DNA of 6,907 nt from an uncultured Ruminococcus sp. (GCA_947176565.1 CAMWRC010000059.1:1-6907); one strand, 5' to 3'; shown: positions 1 to 6,008, numbered from the stretch's first letter. The notes: generated from the sequence alone by a model not told the origin. Made by a program: numbers and translations.

Positions 1-38
1 TTACTATACAGAGTGGTAAAATGAATTATTGATAATTA

Positions 39-57
39 TTTTGATTTTCTATCAAAA
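39..57. repeat. AT-rich inverted repeat near window start
   Basis: TTTTGAT at 39-45 and ATCAAAA at 51-57 are perfect complements around a 5-nt loop. It could be the tail of a terminator for a gene lying before the window, or an upstream element of the following promoter. The stem has only one G-C pair, so it is weak. I see no coding sequence in 1-158. Confidence 0.25.
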
Positions 58-111
58 ATTTCAAAGTTTGACTTTTTACTGCCCATAAACCGACATTTCA
101 ATTCATGTTTC

Positions 112-139
112 TGCACAAATCATAACTTTTTGTTATAAT
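112..139 (+). promoter_or_regulatory. Promoter of the small dockerin-protein gene
   Basis: A perfect -10 box TATAAT sits at 134-139, preceded by TG one base away (131-132), giving an extended -10. A 4-of-6 match to the -35 box, TGCACA, is at 112-117 with a 16-nt spacer. Transcription would start near 146, leaving a leader of about 45 nt before the chosen start codon at 192. This is a housekeeping sigma-type promoter by pattern only. Confidence 0.65.
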
Positions 140-175
140 AAAAGCAAACATATAAAGCATGAATTGTTATTACCT

Positions 176-182
176 GAAAGGA
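176..182 (+). promoter_or_regulatory. Ribosome binding site that sets the start at 192
   Basis: GAAAGGA lies 9 nt before the ATG at 192. An in-frame ATG at 159 has no such site and would add 11 residues (MNCYYLKGCIR) in front of an otherwise textbook signal peptide beginning MKKITRK. The 192 start is therefore preferred. Confidence 0.8.
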
Positions 183-191
183 TGTATAAGA

Positions 192-842
192 ATGAAAAAA
201 ATCACAAGAAAAATTGTGGCTGCTATGTCAGCAGCAGTAATGTGCGCTGTTCCTATGATAAACAGCTTTTCTGCGAATGCCGCTGTAACTGTAACTAAGT
301 ATAAAACATACGTTTTGTATAATGTTGCGAATGATAAAAGCATATCATATTTTAACTTTACGCTTAACTATATTAATGGTGTTACTGCTGAAAAGAGTGA
401 AGCGACATCCCTGTGCCAAAACGGCTATTTTAGTTCTTCCAACAGCACGACAAGCCGAAAAGTTTTGAATACTTATAATGGACAAGCAATCGGAGCTACA
501 GGAAAGCTTTGTTCAACTAAGTTTATTGTTCCGATGGATACAGACAGCGTTTATGATGTTGTATCTCGTTCAAATGTTACGATTCGCAATTCTAACGGCG
601 TTACTTTACCTCCAACATCTATATATATGGAAGAGGTTCTTCTGGGTGACGTTGATTTGAATGGCGTTGTTAATAATGACGATGCTGATCTTATCATGAA
701 AGCTATCAGCAATCCCAATAATTATCGACTTAGTGCTAAGCAGATTGACGCTGCTGATGTTTGCGACAGAGGTGACGGATTAACTCTCAAGGATGCTCTG
801 GAAATTCAGAAATATGTTCAGGGTCAGATTACTCATTTTTAA
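192..842 (+). CDS. Secreted dockerin protein with cohesin-like beta module
   Basis: This 216-residue protein is probably an exported, non-enzymatic cellulosome component. Residues 1-30 form a signal peptide (MKKITRK, a hydrophobic core, then cleavage after SANA). Residues 31-150 are an unassigned beta-rich module; the strand patterns around ISYFNFTLNY (51-60) and KFIVPMDTDSVY (110-121) followed by SNVTIRNSNGVTL resemble the start and end of cohesin-type beta-sandwiches, though the module is somewhat shorter than a usual cohesin. Residues 152-213 are a type I-like dockerin: the first calcium loop starts at D153 with D155, N157, N161 and D164 as ligands; the second, 189-201, is DVCDRGDGLTLKD, one residue longer than the usual 12. 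No catalytic residues of a known hydrolase family are recognisable. The dockerin call is firm; the cohesin-like assignment is inference. An unrelated carbohydrate-binding or structural domain is the main alternative. Confidence 0.85.
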   Translation: MKKITRKIVAAMSAAVMCAVPMINSFSANAAVTVTKYKTYVLYNVANDKSISYFNFTLNYINGVTAEKSEATSLCQNGYFSSSNSTTSRKVLNTYNGQAIGATGKLCSTKFIVPMDTDSVYDVVSRSNVTIRNSNGVTLPPTSIYMEEVLLGDVDLNGVVNNDDADLIMKAISNPNNYRLSAKQIDAADVCDRGDGLTLKDALEIQKYVQGQITHF

Positions 843-955
843 TTATTTATAATTAAGGTTAAAATTTTGATAATTAGTAAAGAGTTTTAGAACTGTTTAA
901 TTATTCCTAATTTTATTTATCTAACCTTATTACATAATAGTTCCTTTCTTAATAA

Positions 956-989
956 AATCCAGCCATTCTTTTTAAAGATTGGCTGGATT
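956..989. terminator. Strong hairpin between convergent units
   Basis: AATCCAGCCA (956-965) and TGGCTGGATT (980-989) form a perfect 10-bp stem with a 14-nt loop. Read on the minus strand it is followed by TTATT after a T-containing stem end, so it resembles a terminator better in that direction. It is also the only clear hairpin downstream of the plus-strand dockerin gene, so it may act in both directions. The spacer 843-955 before it is AT-rich, with only a weak TAAGGTTA/TAACCTTA inverted pair. Confidence 0.6.
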
Positions 990-1000
990 AGCTTTACACG

Positions 1001-1065
1001 CAAAATAAAAAAAGCAAAGAAAAACCGCCCACGCAAAACGATTTTAGTATTTCGGGAGCGGTTTT
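1001..1065 (-). terminator. Rho-independent terminator after the gene remnant
   Basis: AAAACCGC at 1021-1028 pairs with GCGGTTTT at 1058-1065. On the minus strand the second arm runs into a long T-rich tract (1001-1020, including seven Ts in a row). It begins 1 nt past the stop codon of the truncated gene at 1067, which supports that fragment being the authentic 3' end of a former gene. The apical part holds a further possible CC/GG extension with a bulged base. Confidence 0.8.
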
Positions 1066-1066
1066 C

Positions 1067-1350
1067 TTATTTTTCTGTGACAGTTCCGGAGTATGTCACG
1101 TCATCAATAGTAAGTGTGATATTTTTTGACTTCTTAGCCGTTACAGTCGGATAAACGTCTGATTTTGACAAACCATAGTATTTGTAGAAACCGCCGGTCA
1201 CAGAGTAAGCGGAAGTTACGACTTCATCACCTTTCCAGAAATTTGATGTACGTGTATCAACATGAGTTGCAGTATAGGTGCTGTCGATATTAGCAATACC
1301 GCCGAATCCGATATCCTGAGCGGCACAGCATACAATTTTAGTACTTGTTC
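1067..1350 (-). pseudogene. 3' remnant of an unrecognised gene cut by the IS
   Basis: An open frame of about 94 codons ends in TAA at 1067-1069 directly before a good terminator. The translation has aromatic- and Gly/Thr/Ser-rich beta-type sequence (GFGGIANID, THVDTRTSNFWKGD, TGGFYKYYGLSKSDVYP) and ends TIDDVTYSGTVTEK, which looks like the C-terminal end of a secreted or surface protein. I do not recognise the family. The frame begins exactly at the IS edge. The ATG at 1352-1354 is made of IS bases, has no Shine-Dalgarno sequence, and is preceded by a stop two codons upstream. No matching 5' half is seen on the far side of the IS (2152-2183), where there is only a short AT-rich spacer before a terminator. 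The upstream part was therefore deleted or lost. Translation from the ATG, which overlaps the transposase TGA, is possible but unlikely to give a functional protein. Confidence 0.7.
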
Positions 1351-1371
1351 TCATAGACGTTTAAGAAGCAA
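1351..1371. repeat. Left terminal inverted repeat of the IS
   Basis: TCATAG at the outer end and AGCAA at 1367-1371 match the right end at the same offsets; the middle is poorly conserved (about 13 of 21 positions by eye). Confidence 0.5.
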
Positions 1372-2120
1372 ATGTGTATGAGAAATATAAATGATGTTTT
1401 CTTCTGAGAGAACAGAATATTCAAAATCTTTTGAAAGTCTTCTGTAACCACCAAACCAGGCAAAAGTGCGTTCAATTCTCCAGCGTTTTGGCATCACTTT
1501 AAAGGTGGAATCAAGTCTTTCTGAAATATCCACCTTCAGATTATGAATTTCTTCAAATATGTTTTTAAAATGCTTTTTATATGCACTGTCAGCACATATA
1601 CCCTGTATTGCCGGATAGTAAAAAAGTGCTTTTTCAAAAGTAAATACTCCGCCTTTTGTATCATGGATATTTGCCGCATGAACATTAACAGCAAGGATAT
1701 TTCCCATAATGTCTGTTACGATATGTCTTTTTATTCCTTTTGTTTTTTTCCCCCGTCATATCCCGTTTTATCACTATGATATGCTGTTTTTACGCTCTGC
1801 GAATCGATTAACGCATAACTCGGTTCTGCGTTTCTTCCTGCTTTTATGCGGTTTTCCTTTACAAGAAACTGCATTACTTTTTCCCATACTCCTTTCTGTT
1901 TCGCTCTGCTGTAAAAATTATATACTGTTGAATATGGCGGATAATCATGCGGTAATGCTCTCCACTGACAGCCTGTTTTTACCACATACATTACTGCTTC
2001 CACAAGATTTCTCTTATGATATTTGCTTTTGTTTCCTGACGGAAAGAAATGTTCTATCTTCTTCCACTGTTTATCGGTCAGGTCACTTGGATAATTTGTT
2101 CTTTTATATTTATTTTTCAT
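1351..2120 (-). CDS. IS5-family transposase, made by -1 frameshift
   Basis: The first frame starts at 2120 and by itself stops at 1731 (129 residues). A -1 slip on A7 at 1743-1749 joins codon 126 to the second frame, giving a 256-residue product. Across the join the protein reads GGKK then TKGIKRHIVTD, the usual IS5-type sequence. The N-terminal part (residues 9-60, LTDKQWKKIEHFFP and later CQWRALP) is the conserved DUF4096-type helix-turn-helix region. Catalytic residues are D106 (in IDSQSVK), D178 (in CADSAYKK) and E217 (in RWRIERTFAWF), so the enzyme appears intact. It would cut and join the IS ends during transposition. There is no clear ribosome binding site before the 2120 ATG, which would fit weak translation. 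Confidence 0.9.
1743..1749 (-). promoter_or_regulatory. Slippery heptamer for -1 frameshifting
   Basis: On the minus strand the zero frame reads GGG GGA AAA AAA CAA, so the heptamer A AAA AAA is in the correct phase for tandem slippage. The zero-frame stop TAA follows at 1731-1733. A sequencing or genuine single-base indel in the homopolymer would look the same, but the exact phase and the family's known use of frameshifting favour a programmed site. Confidence 0.75.
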
Positions 2121-2130
2121 TTATATAATG

Positions 2131-2151
2131 TTGCTGTTGAGGAAGCTATGA
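2131..2151. repeat. Right terminal inverted repeat of the IS
   Basis: This is the complement of the left end, with CTATGA at 2146-2151 and TTGCT at 2131-2135. It lies 10-30 nt upstream of the transposase start, as expected for a compact IS. Confidence 0.5.
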
Positions 2152-2173
2152 AGTAATAACTGCTTATAATTTA

Positions 2174-2216
2174 ATATAAAAACAAGTGCTGTATGAAGTT
2201 AATCCGTACAGCACTT
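2174..2216 (-). terminator. Rho-independent terminator of the cellulase gene
   Basis: AAGTGCTGTA (2184-2193) and TACAGCACTT (2207-2216) make a perfect 10-bp stem around a 13-nt loop. On the minus strand the hairpin is followed by GTTTTTATATT. It lies 55 nt past the cellulase stop codon. On the plus strand it is followed by TTGTTTT, so it could also stop opposing transcription from the IS side. Confidence 0.85.
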
Positions 2217-2271
2217 TTGTTTTGAGTCAAAATAATTTCTGAAAGAATATATGACAGAGTTTATCAGAAAT

Positions 2272-5031
2272 TCATGATTTCAGCGGAAGTTCGGTTAATT
2301 TATAGATTCCTGCATCTACCTGTTGTATTATGAGTGCATCTACAGCTGATAAACCGTCTTTTCCGTCAACATCAGCGTTCTTTTTACCCTGTTCGGAGAG
2401 TTTATATTTATCTTTATTTCCGAGATATTGCAGAAGAATTGTCGCATCTGCCACGGTAACAGTTCCGTCGCAGTTTGTATCGCCCCAGTGAATGCCGCTG
2501 TTGTCAGGATTTGCCGTTTCATCTGAAGCGGAAGTACCGTCGGGTTCAGTTCCCCACACAAGCTTATCATCAGCATAGAGCGTAATTTTTTCGGTTATAG
2601 CGGCAGCATCGTTGTCGTCCTCGAAGCTTATGAGTTCGCTGTAGCTGTAGTCATTTTCCGAATCCCATACTGTATCATATGTTTCAGGGTGCATTTTATT
2701 GAGAAGTCCGAACTGATATACACGGCTGCCATAGAAATCGCAGTTCTGCCATGAAATTTCTATATAATATGTGCCGTTATCGTCATATTTTACAGGTTCT
2801 GAAATCAGAGCCTGATTTTTTCCGTCAGTGAAACTTGATTCCTGGTCGTAGTCTGTGCGTGTTTCAATGAAACTTATATCTTCGCCCTTTTCAATCTGTT
2901 CGCTTATATTGAAATAATATCTTGCTTTGAGATTGCTTTCAAATTTTGGCGGATTCACGGTTCTGTTGTGAACGACAATCTTTACCTGTATTCCGGCATC
3001 TGTTTCCTGAGATTTTCCGCCTGATATATACAGACCGGTGGGAATCGGATTTCCGTCGGAGTCTGTCTGTTCATAGCCGGCAGCATTTTTGGACATATCA
3101 AAATCCGGAATAACATAGTTTTTATCTGCGAGTTCTTTTCCTTTTGCTCCGTAGAAGTGATACAATCCGGCAAGGTCTCCGCAGAACGCGGCGTTATAGT
3201 CGTCTGTAACCTCATTGTAGATAAAGTCCTTTGTTTCGTCGCGGTGGAAATCATCTGCATCAGGACCGCCTACCAGCGCGCCCCAGAGCGTATGAACCTG
3301 TACGGCAGGGTCGTCCATTGACTGCGTAGGCGAACAGTGAGATGAGCGGTGATGTGCCTGAGAAGCAAAATTATTTTCATATCCTATTTCATAGGCATAG
3401 CCCATAGGATTGTTTCCGAGAATATATTCCATCTGGTCTTTAGCCCATTCTGCGAATGTCATATCGTCTGTTTCCTTTGCGTATACCATAGCCTCAAGAC
3501 CGGCAGCCGTATTATATCGTGCCGAGCCGTAGTCGTTGAGCATTGCGAATCCGGCAGGAGTTTTTTTCAGCCACGCTCCGTCAGCTTCGGGCAGGTCAGC
3601 GATTTCAGCCGCTGTTATTTTTGTATTCCAGATTTGGTCGTCCATTCCGAAGTACTTATGCGATGTTACAGGAACGTCAAAATCAGCTGCTGCGGCATCG
3701 GATTCACTCATTCCTGACCAAAATTCGAGATTCCAGCGGAATATATACCAGTCACGTGATATATTTGTTACTGGTGCAAGTTTTGCAAAGACTCCGCCCC
3801 ACACGGTATCCCAGCAGTGAACCCAGATATTCTGCCAGCAGTTCCCGGTATCTGTAATTATGCGTTTCATGTAGCCGGTATACGGATGTGCGCCCATTTC
3901 ACCGCTGACAGTTTCATCAACAGCAATAATATCGTCGATATAATCCCAGTTTTCGGTACAATAATAGAGCCAGACGGCAGCCCATGCTAATTCGTCATAG
4001 TCATAGCTTGATGTATAGAATCCGCCGTCATAGCCGAGACTTGTAGCTGTAGGAGTCGTTCCGAGTTCCCATTCTTCGGTATGTGTTTCAACGGCAAAAT
4101 CATAGAGAGCAACGGCGTATTTCAGGCATTTTTCGGCATATTCAGGGTCTTTTTCCTTGAAATTCATATAGTTCACCGCAAGCGATGCGGCAGCGCCGGC
4201 GCACTGGTCGGAAGCAGGCATTTCCCGCGTTGCAAAGTAAGCCGGACGTTTTACGGCACAGCTTGAGGAAGCTACGACAGTACCATCAACCTGAAGTTCC
4301 GGAGGACACCAGTAATTATGGTCGTTATTTCCCTCTCCTACCTGATAGCAGTAGGCGATAACTTTGCCGTCATCATCAAGAAAAGTGGCTTTCATGAAAT
4401 AATCGTTTATCCACCGGAGTTCGTCCTCAACGTGTTTGTCAAGACCGGTTTCCCTGTAAGCTTCCGGAAATTCATAATATCCCCAGCCAAGAGTTGAAGC
4501 GGAATAACTTCCCGGCAGACCAAATTTTACATGGTCACCGGCATCATGCCAGCCGCCGGTAAGGTCAACGTAGCCGTTGCCGTCGGGGTCAAGATATGCT
4601 TTGTTTTCAGCGATGAATTTTTCCGACATATTGACTCCGATGTACAGACCTTCAGCAGCACTTGCGCCGCCGTCTCCCTCACCGTTGTATTCGCCGCGTC
4701 CGTCATCATCTTCATCAGTTTTTTCATCATCGACAGGTTTTCCCTTATTGACGGACGGCATAGGATTCATGGGCTGGAGCGGAATTTCAGCATCTTTTAC
4801 ATGACAGTCTGCACGCCATGAATAATATCCGTCCTCAGATACTTCATTTCCGCATTTGTTTGCATCATAGAAGCATAATCCGAGTTGGAGAGCTTTGGCG
4901 AAATTCTGGTAATTATTTGACTTGTCTTTGTTAATCACTGCTGCGTGCGACGATACAGCAATACCCGAAAGCATGACAGCGGCGGCGGATATACCTGCGG
5001 CAGTCTGGCTTAGAAATTTGGATTTTCTCAT
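2272..5031 (-). CDS. GH9-CBM3c cellulase with C-terminal dockerin
   Basis: This 919-residue secreted endoglucanase, probably processive, hydrolyses beta-1,4-glucan in cellulose and should be carried in a cellulosome. Residues 1-30 are a signal peptide ending VSSHA. The GH9 catalytic domain covers about 38-635. It shows the GGWHDAGDH motif (D163 and D166, nucleophilic water/base), the HHRSSH substrate-binding motif near 560-565, and YNEVTDDYNAAF with the proton donor E607. A CBM3c-like module follows at about 664-795 (from PTGLYISGGKSQ), which in this family works with the catalytic cleft to feed a glucan chain. After a short linker comes a dockerin (850-911), with first loop D851, N853, D855, T859 and D862, and second loop D887-D898 where K891 replaces the usual fifth-position acid. 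An extra acidic, Gly-rich stretch (about 90-128) splits the N-terminal part of the catalytic domain. ATG at 5031 is chosen over 5046 because AAAGGAAA at 5036-5043 lies between the two and serves the former. The stop is TGA. Confidence 0.95.
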   Translation of the reverse strand: MRKSKFLSQTAAGISAAAVMLSGIAVSSHAAVINKDKSNNYQNFAKALQLGLCFYDANKCGNEVSEDGYYSWRADCHVKDAEIPLQPMNPMPSVNKGKPVDDEKTDEDDDGRGEYNGEGDGGASAAEGLYIGVNMSEKFIAENKAYLDPDGNGYVDLTGGWHDAGDHVKFGLPGSYSASTLGWGYYEFPEAYRETGLDKHVEDELRWINDYFMKATFLDDDGKVIAYCYQVGEGNNDHNYWCPPELQVDGTVVASSSCAVKRPAYFATREMPASDQCAGAAASLAVNYMNFKEKDPEYAEKCLKYAVALYDFAVETHTEEWELGTTPTATSLGYDGGFYTSSYDYDELAWAAVWLYYCTENWDYIDDIIAVDETVSGEMGAHPYTGYMKRIITDTGNCWQNIWVHCWDTVWGGVFAKLAPVTNISRDWYIFRWNLEFWSGMSESDAAAADFDVPVTSHKYFGMDDQIWNTKITAAEIADLPEADGAWLKKTPAGFAMLNDYGSARYNTAAGLEAMVYAKETDDMTFAEWAKDQMEYILGNNPMGYAYEIGYENNFASQAHHRSSHCSPTQSMDDPAVQVHTLWGALVGGPDADDFHRDETKDFIYNEVTDDYNAAFCGDLAGLYHFYGAKGKELADKNYVIPDFDMSKNAAGYEQTDSDGNPIPTGLYISGGKSQETDAGIQVKIVVHNRTVNPPKFESNLKARYYFNISEQIEKGEDISFIETRTDYDQESSFTDGKNQALISEPVKYDDNGTYYIEISWQNCDFYGSRVYQFGLLNKMHPETYDTVWDSENDYSYSELISFEDDNDAAAITEKITLYADDKLVWGTEPDGTSASDETANPDNSGIHWGDTNCDGTVTVADATILLQYLGNKDKYKLSEQGKKNADVDGKDGLSAVDALIIQQVDAGIYKLTELPLKS

Positions 5032-5035
5032 AACA

Positions 5036-5043
5036 TTTCCTTT
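5036..5043 (-). promoter_or_regulatory. Ribosome binding site fixing the cellulase start
   Basis: Read on the minus strand, AAAGGAAA ends 4 nt before the ATG at 5031, with the GGA core about 7 nt away. It overlaps the codons after the alternative ATG at 5046, which itself has no such site, and the protein from 5031 begins with a normal signal peptide (MRKSKF). Confidence 0.8.
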
Positions 5044-5064
5044 CATAATATTTTTAATAATTTT

Positions 5065-5070
5065 ATTATA
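5065..5070 (-). promoter_or_regulatory. Possible -10 box before the cellulase gene
   Basis: The minus strand reads TATAAT in the 48-nt gap between the regulator and cellulase genes, about 34 nt before the cellulase start. No convincing -35 box is seen 16-18 nt upstream, so activity would need an activator or may be absent. Otherwise the cellulase would rely on read-through from the regulator promoter, since no terminator separates the two genes. Confidence 0.35.
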
Positions 5071-5079
5071 GTTCTGTTA

Positions 5080-5379
5080 TCAGAGTTTATTTTTTTGTTT
5101 CAGTCTGTCGAAAACGATATTATATCCGTCGCTTCCGTCCTGTAATGAGCGGTTCACACGGCTGATAGTAGCGGTACTTGCGCCGGTTTCGGAGACAATG
5201 CTGTTGTATACGCGGTGTTCATCGAGGAGACGTGCCACATGAAAACGCTGCGCAAAGGATTTGAGTTCAATTGTAGTGCAGAGGTCTGTGAAGAATTTGT
5301 AACAGTCATCAACAGTTTCGAGAGTAAGGACAGCTTCAAAGAGCATATCCATATTTTCGGATTTTATTTTATCATTCAT
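5080..5379 (-). CDS. TrpR-like regulator, YerC/YecD family
   Basis: This 99-residue protein belongs to the TrpR-related YerC/YecD family of small, mostly helical DNA-binding proteins found across Firmicutes. It matches the family's usual length of about 100 residues. The first half has the typical acidic helix pattern (LFEAVLTLETVDDCYKFF, 13-30), then the LKSFAQRFHVARLL segment (39-52), and the helix-turn-helix at about 57-80 with SETGASTATISRVNRSL. The family's ligand and targets are not well established, so no tryptophan response should be assumed. A good GGAG ribosome binding site at 5388-5391 (minus) precedes the ATG by 8 nt. The gene has its own promoter and a palindrome in its leader. 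It ends 48 nt before the cellulase gene on the same strand with no terminator between, so the two may be cotranscribed. Confidence 0.9.
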   Translation of the reverse strand: MNDKIKSENMDMLFEAVLTLETVDDCYKFFTDLCTTIELKSFAQRFHVARLLDEHRVYNSIVSETGASTATISRVNRSLQDGSDGYNIVFDRLKQKNKL

Positions 5380-5396
5380 CTGATTAACTCCAGTCT

Positions 5397-5408
5397 GCTC
5401 ATATGAGC
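5397..5408. promoter_or_regulatory. Palindrome in the regulator leader, possible operator
   Basis: GCTCATATGAGC is a perfect 12-bp palindrome. It lies about 10-21 nt downstream of the expected transcription start and just before the ribosome binding site of the YerC/YecD-like gene. A dimeric TrpR-type protein would be expected to bind such a dyad, so autoregulation is a reasonable inference. It could also be a small RNA stem masking the leader, or chance. Confidence 0.4.
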
Positions 5409-5425
5409 GAAGATTTTCATATATT

Positions 5426-5454
5426 ATTTTAGCACAATAATGTGTGAAAGTAAA
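5426..5454 (-). promoter_or_regulatory. Promoter of the YerC/YecD-like gene
   Basis: On the minus strand the -35 box TTTACT (5449-5454) and the -10 box TAAAAT (5426-5431) are separated by 17 nt, and TG precedes the -10 by one base. Transcription would start near 5419. It may also serve the downstream cellulase gene. Confidence 0.65.
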
Positions 5455-5505
5455 GTGAATTTGAAAAAATAAACCTGAATTTTATGTCAGAATTTAAAAT
5501 TCCTG

Positions 5506-5538
5506 AAAAAAATAAAGAGGAAAGAAGAATCTTTCCTC
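5506..5538 (-). terminator. Rho-independent terminator of the RNase P RNA gene
   Basis: On the minus strand GAGGAAAGA and TCTTTCCTC form a perfect 9-bp stem with a TTCT loop, followed by TTTATTTTTTT. It begins a few nucleotides after the 3' end of the RNase P RNA. Confidence 0.9.
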
Positions 5539-5542
5539 CTGA

Positions 5543-5890
5543 AATGACCAGACCGGTAAGCCGGGTTCTGTCGTGTGCGGCAATTTATCTACTCTTATCG
5601 TCGCCGATAAGCTCCAGCCGTCATTACTAAATATCCGCCGAGCCGGCGTTAAGATACTCAGCACCAATAGACGTTGCATCGGATAGGGTTTACATGGCAG
5701 TGCAGTCTCCTGCACTCCGGTGAGCTTTTACCTCGCCTTTCCACCTTTACCTGATGATATATCAGGAAGTTTATTTCTGTTGCACTTGCCCTAAGGTCGC
5801 CCTCGGCTGCCGTTAGCAGCTATCCTGCTCTGTGATGCCCGGACTTTCCTCATAAACATAAAACGTTTCCGCTGCCGCATGGTCTGCTCA
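5543..5890 (-). ncRNA. rnpB: RNase P RNA, bacterial type A
   Basis: This is the catalytic RNA that trims the 5' leader from precursor tRNAs, working with the RnpA protein. Universal elements are present on the minus strand: GAGGAAAGTCCGGGC near the 5' end (P4 strand), AGTGCAACAGA, GGCGAGGTAAAAGCTCACC, GTAAACCC, and ACAGAACCCGGCTTA near the 3' end. The outer P1 helix can be drawn between TGAGCAGACC (5890-5881) and GGTCTGGTCA (5554-5545) with one mismatch. P2 pairs TGCGGCA with TGCCGCA. The order and spacing resemble the E. coli-like type A form rather than the Bacillus type B form. The length of about 350 nt is normal. The 5' end agrees with the promoter position; both ends are good to a few bases. 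Confidence 0.97.
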
Positions 5891-5896
5891 CAGGAT

Positions 5897-5925
5897 ATTG
5901 TAACATAAAAAATTAAATTTGTCAA
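5897..5925 (-). promoter_or_regulatory. Promoter of the RNase P RNA gene
   Basis: On the minus strand a perfect -35 TTGACA (5920-5925), a 17-nt spacer and TACAAT (5897-5902) with an extended TG give a strong constitutive-type promoter. The expected start, about 5890, coincides with the first base of the P1 helix. The remaining gap to the HAD gene (5926-6008) shows no further gene or clear terminator. Confidence 0.92.
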
Positions 5926-6008
5926 GAAAATAGTGAGAATTTTTGAAAATAAATTTCCGGCGCATGATTTTTCTTTTGTGCAGATAGTACAACGGAGAAA
6001 AATCTAAA

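Larger units (their letters stand above)
1351..2151 (-). mobile_element. IS5-family insertion sequence, about 0.8 kb
   Basis: The element is defined by a two-frame DDE transposase and short terminal inverted repeats: TCATAG at 1351-1356 against CTATGA at 2146-2151, with further similarity inward (AGCAA at 1367-1371 against TTGCT at 2131-2135). The size of about 801 bp and the frameshift-joined transposase resemble the IS427/ISL2-type groups of the IS5 family. No target-site duplication is apparent: the flanking triplets are TTC on the left and AGT on the right. This fits loss of DNA next to one end, or a slightly misplaced boundary. The transposase stop codon lies inside the left repeat. Confidence 0.8.

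Noticed and set aside
159..191. Earlier in-frame ATG for the small dockerin protein
   Set aside because: It lacks a ribosome binding site and would put a non-typical peptide in front of a clean signal peptide; GAAAGGA points to 192.
1709..2128. Plus-strand open frames across the transposase
   Set aside because: They are antisense shadows of the transposase, with low-complexity Phe/Leu/Ser composition and no ribosome binding site.
2152..2183. Possible 5' half of the IS-interrupted gene
   Set aside because: The stretch is only about 30 nt of AT-rich spacer next to the cellulase terminator, and cannot supply the missing coding part.
3349..3857. Plus-strand open frames opposite the cellulase
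   Set aside because: Three overlapping frames lie over strongly conserved GH9 coding sequence; none has a start signal or a recognisable domain.
5032..5046. Earlier ATG for the cellulase
   Set aside because: The ribosome binding site falls inside these codons and serves the ATG at 5031; the added five residues are not part of a normal signal peptide.
5494..5715. Minus-strand open frame of 73 codons
   Set aside because: It lies within the RNase P RNA gene and its terminator, so it is not a protein gene.
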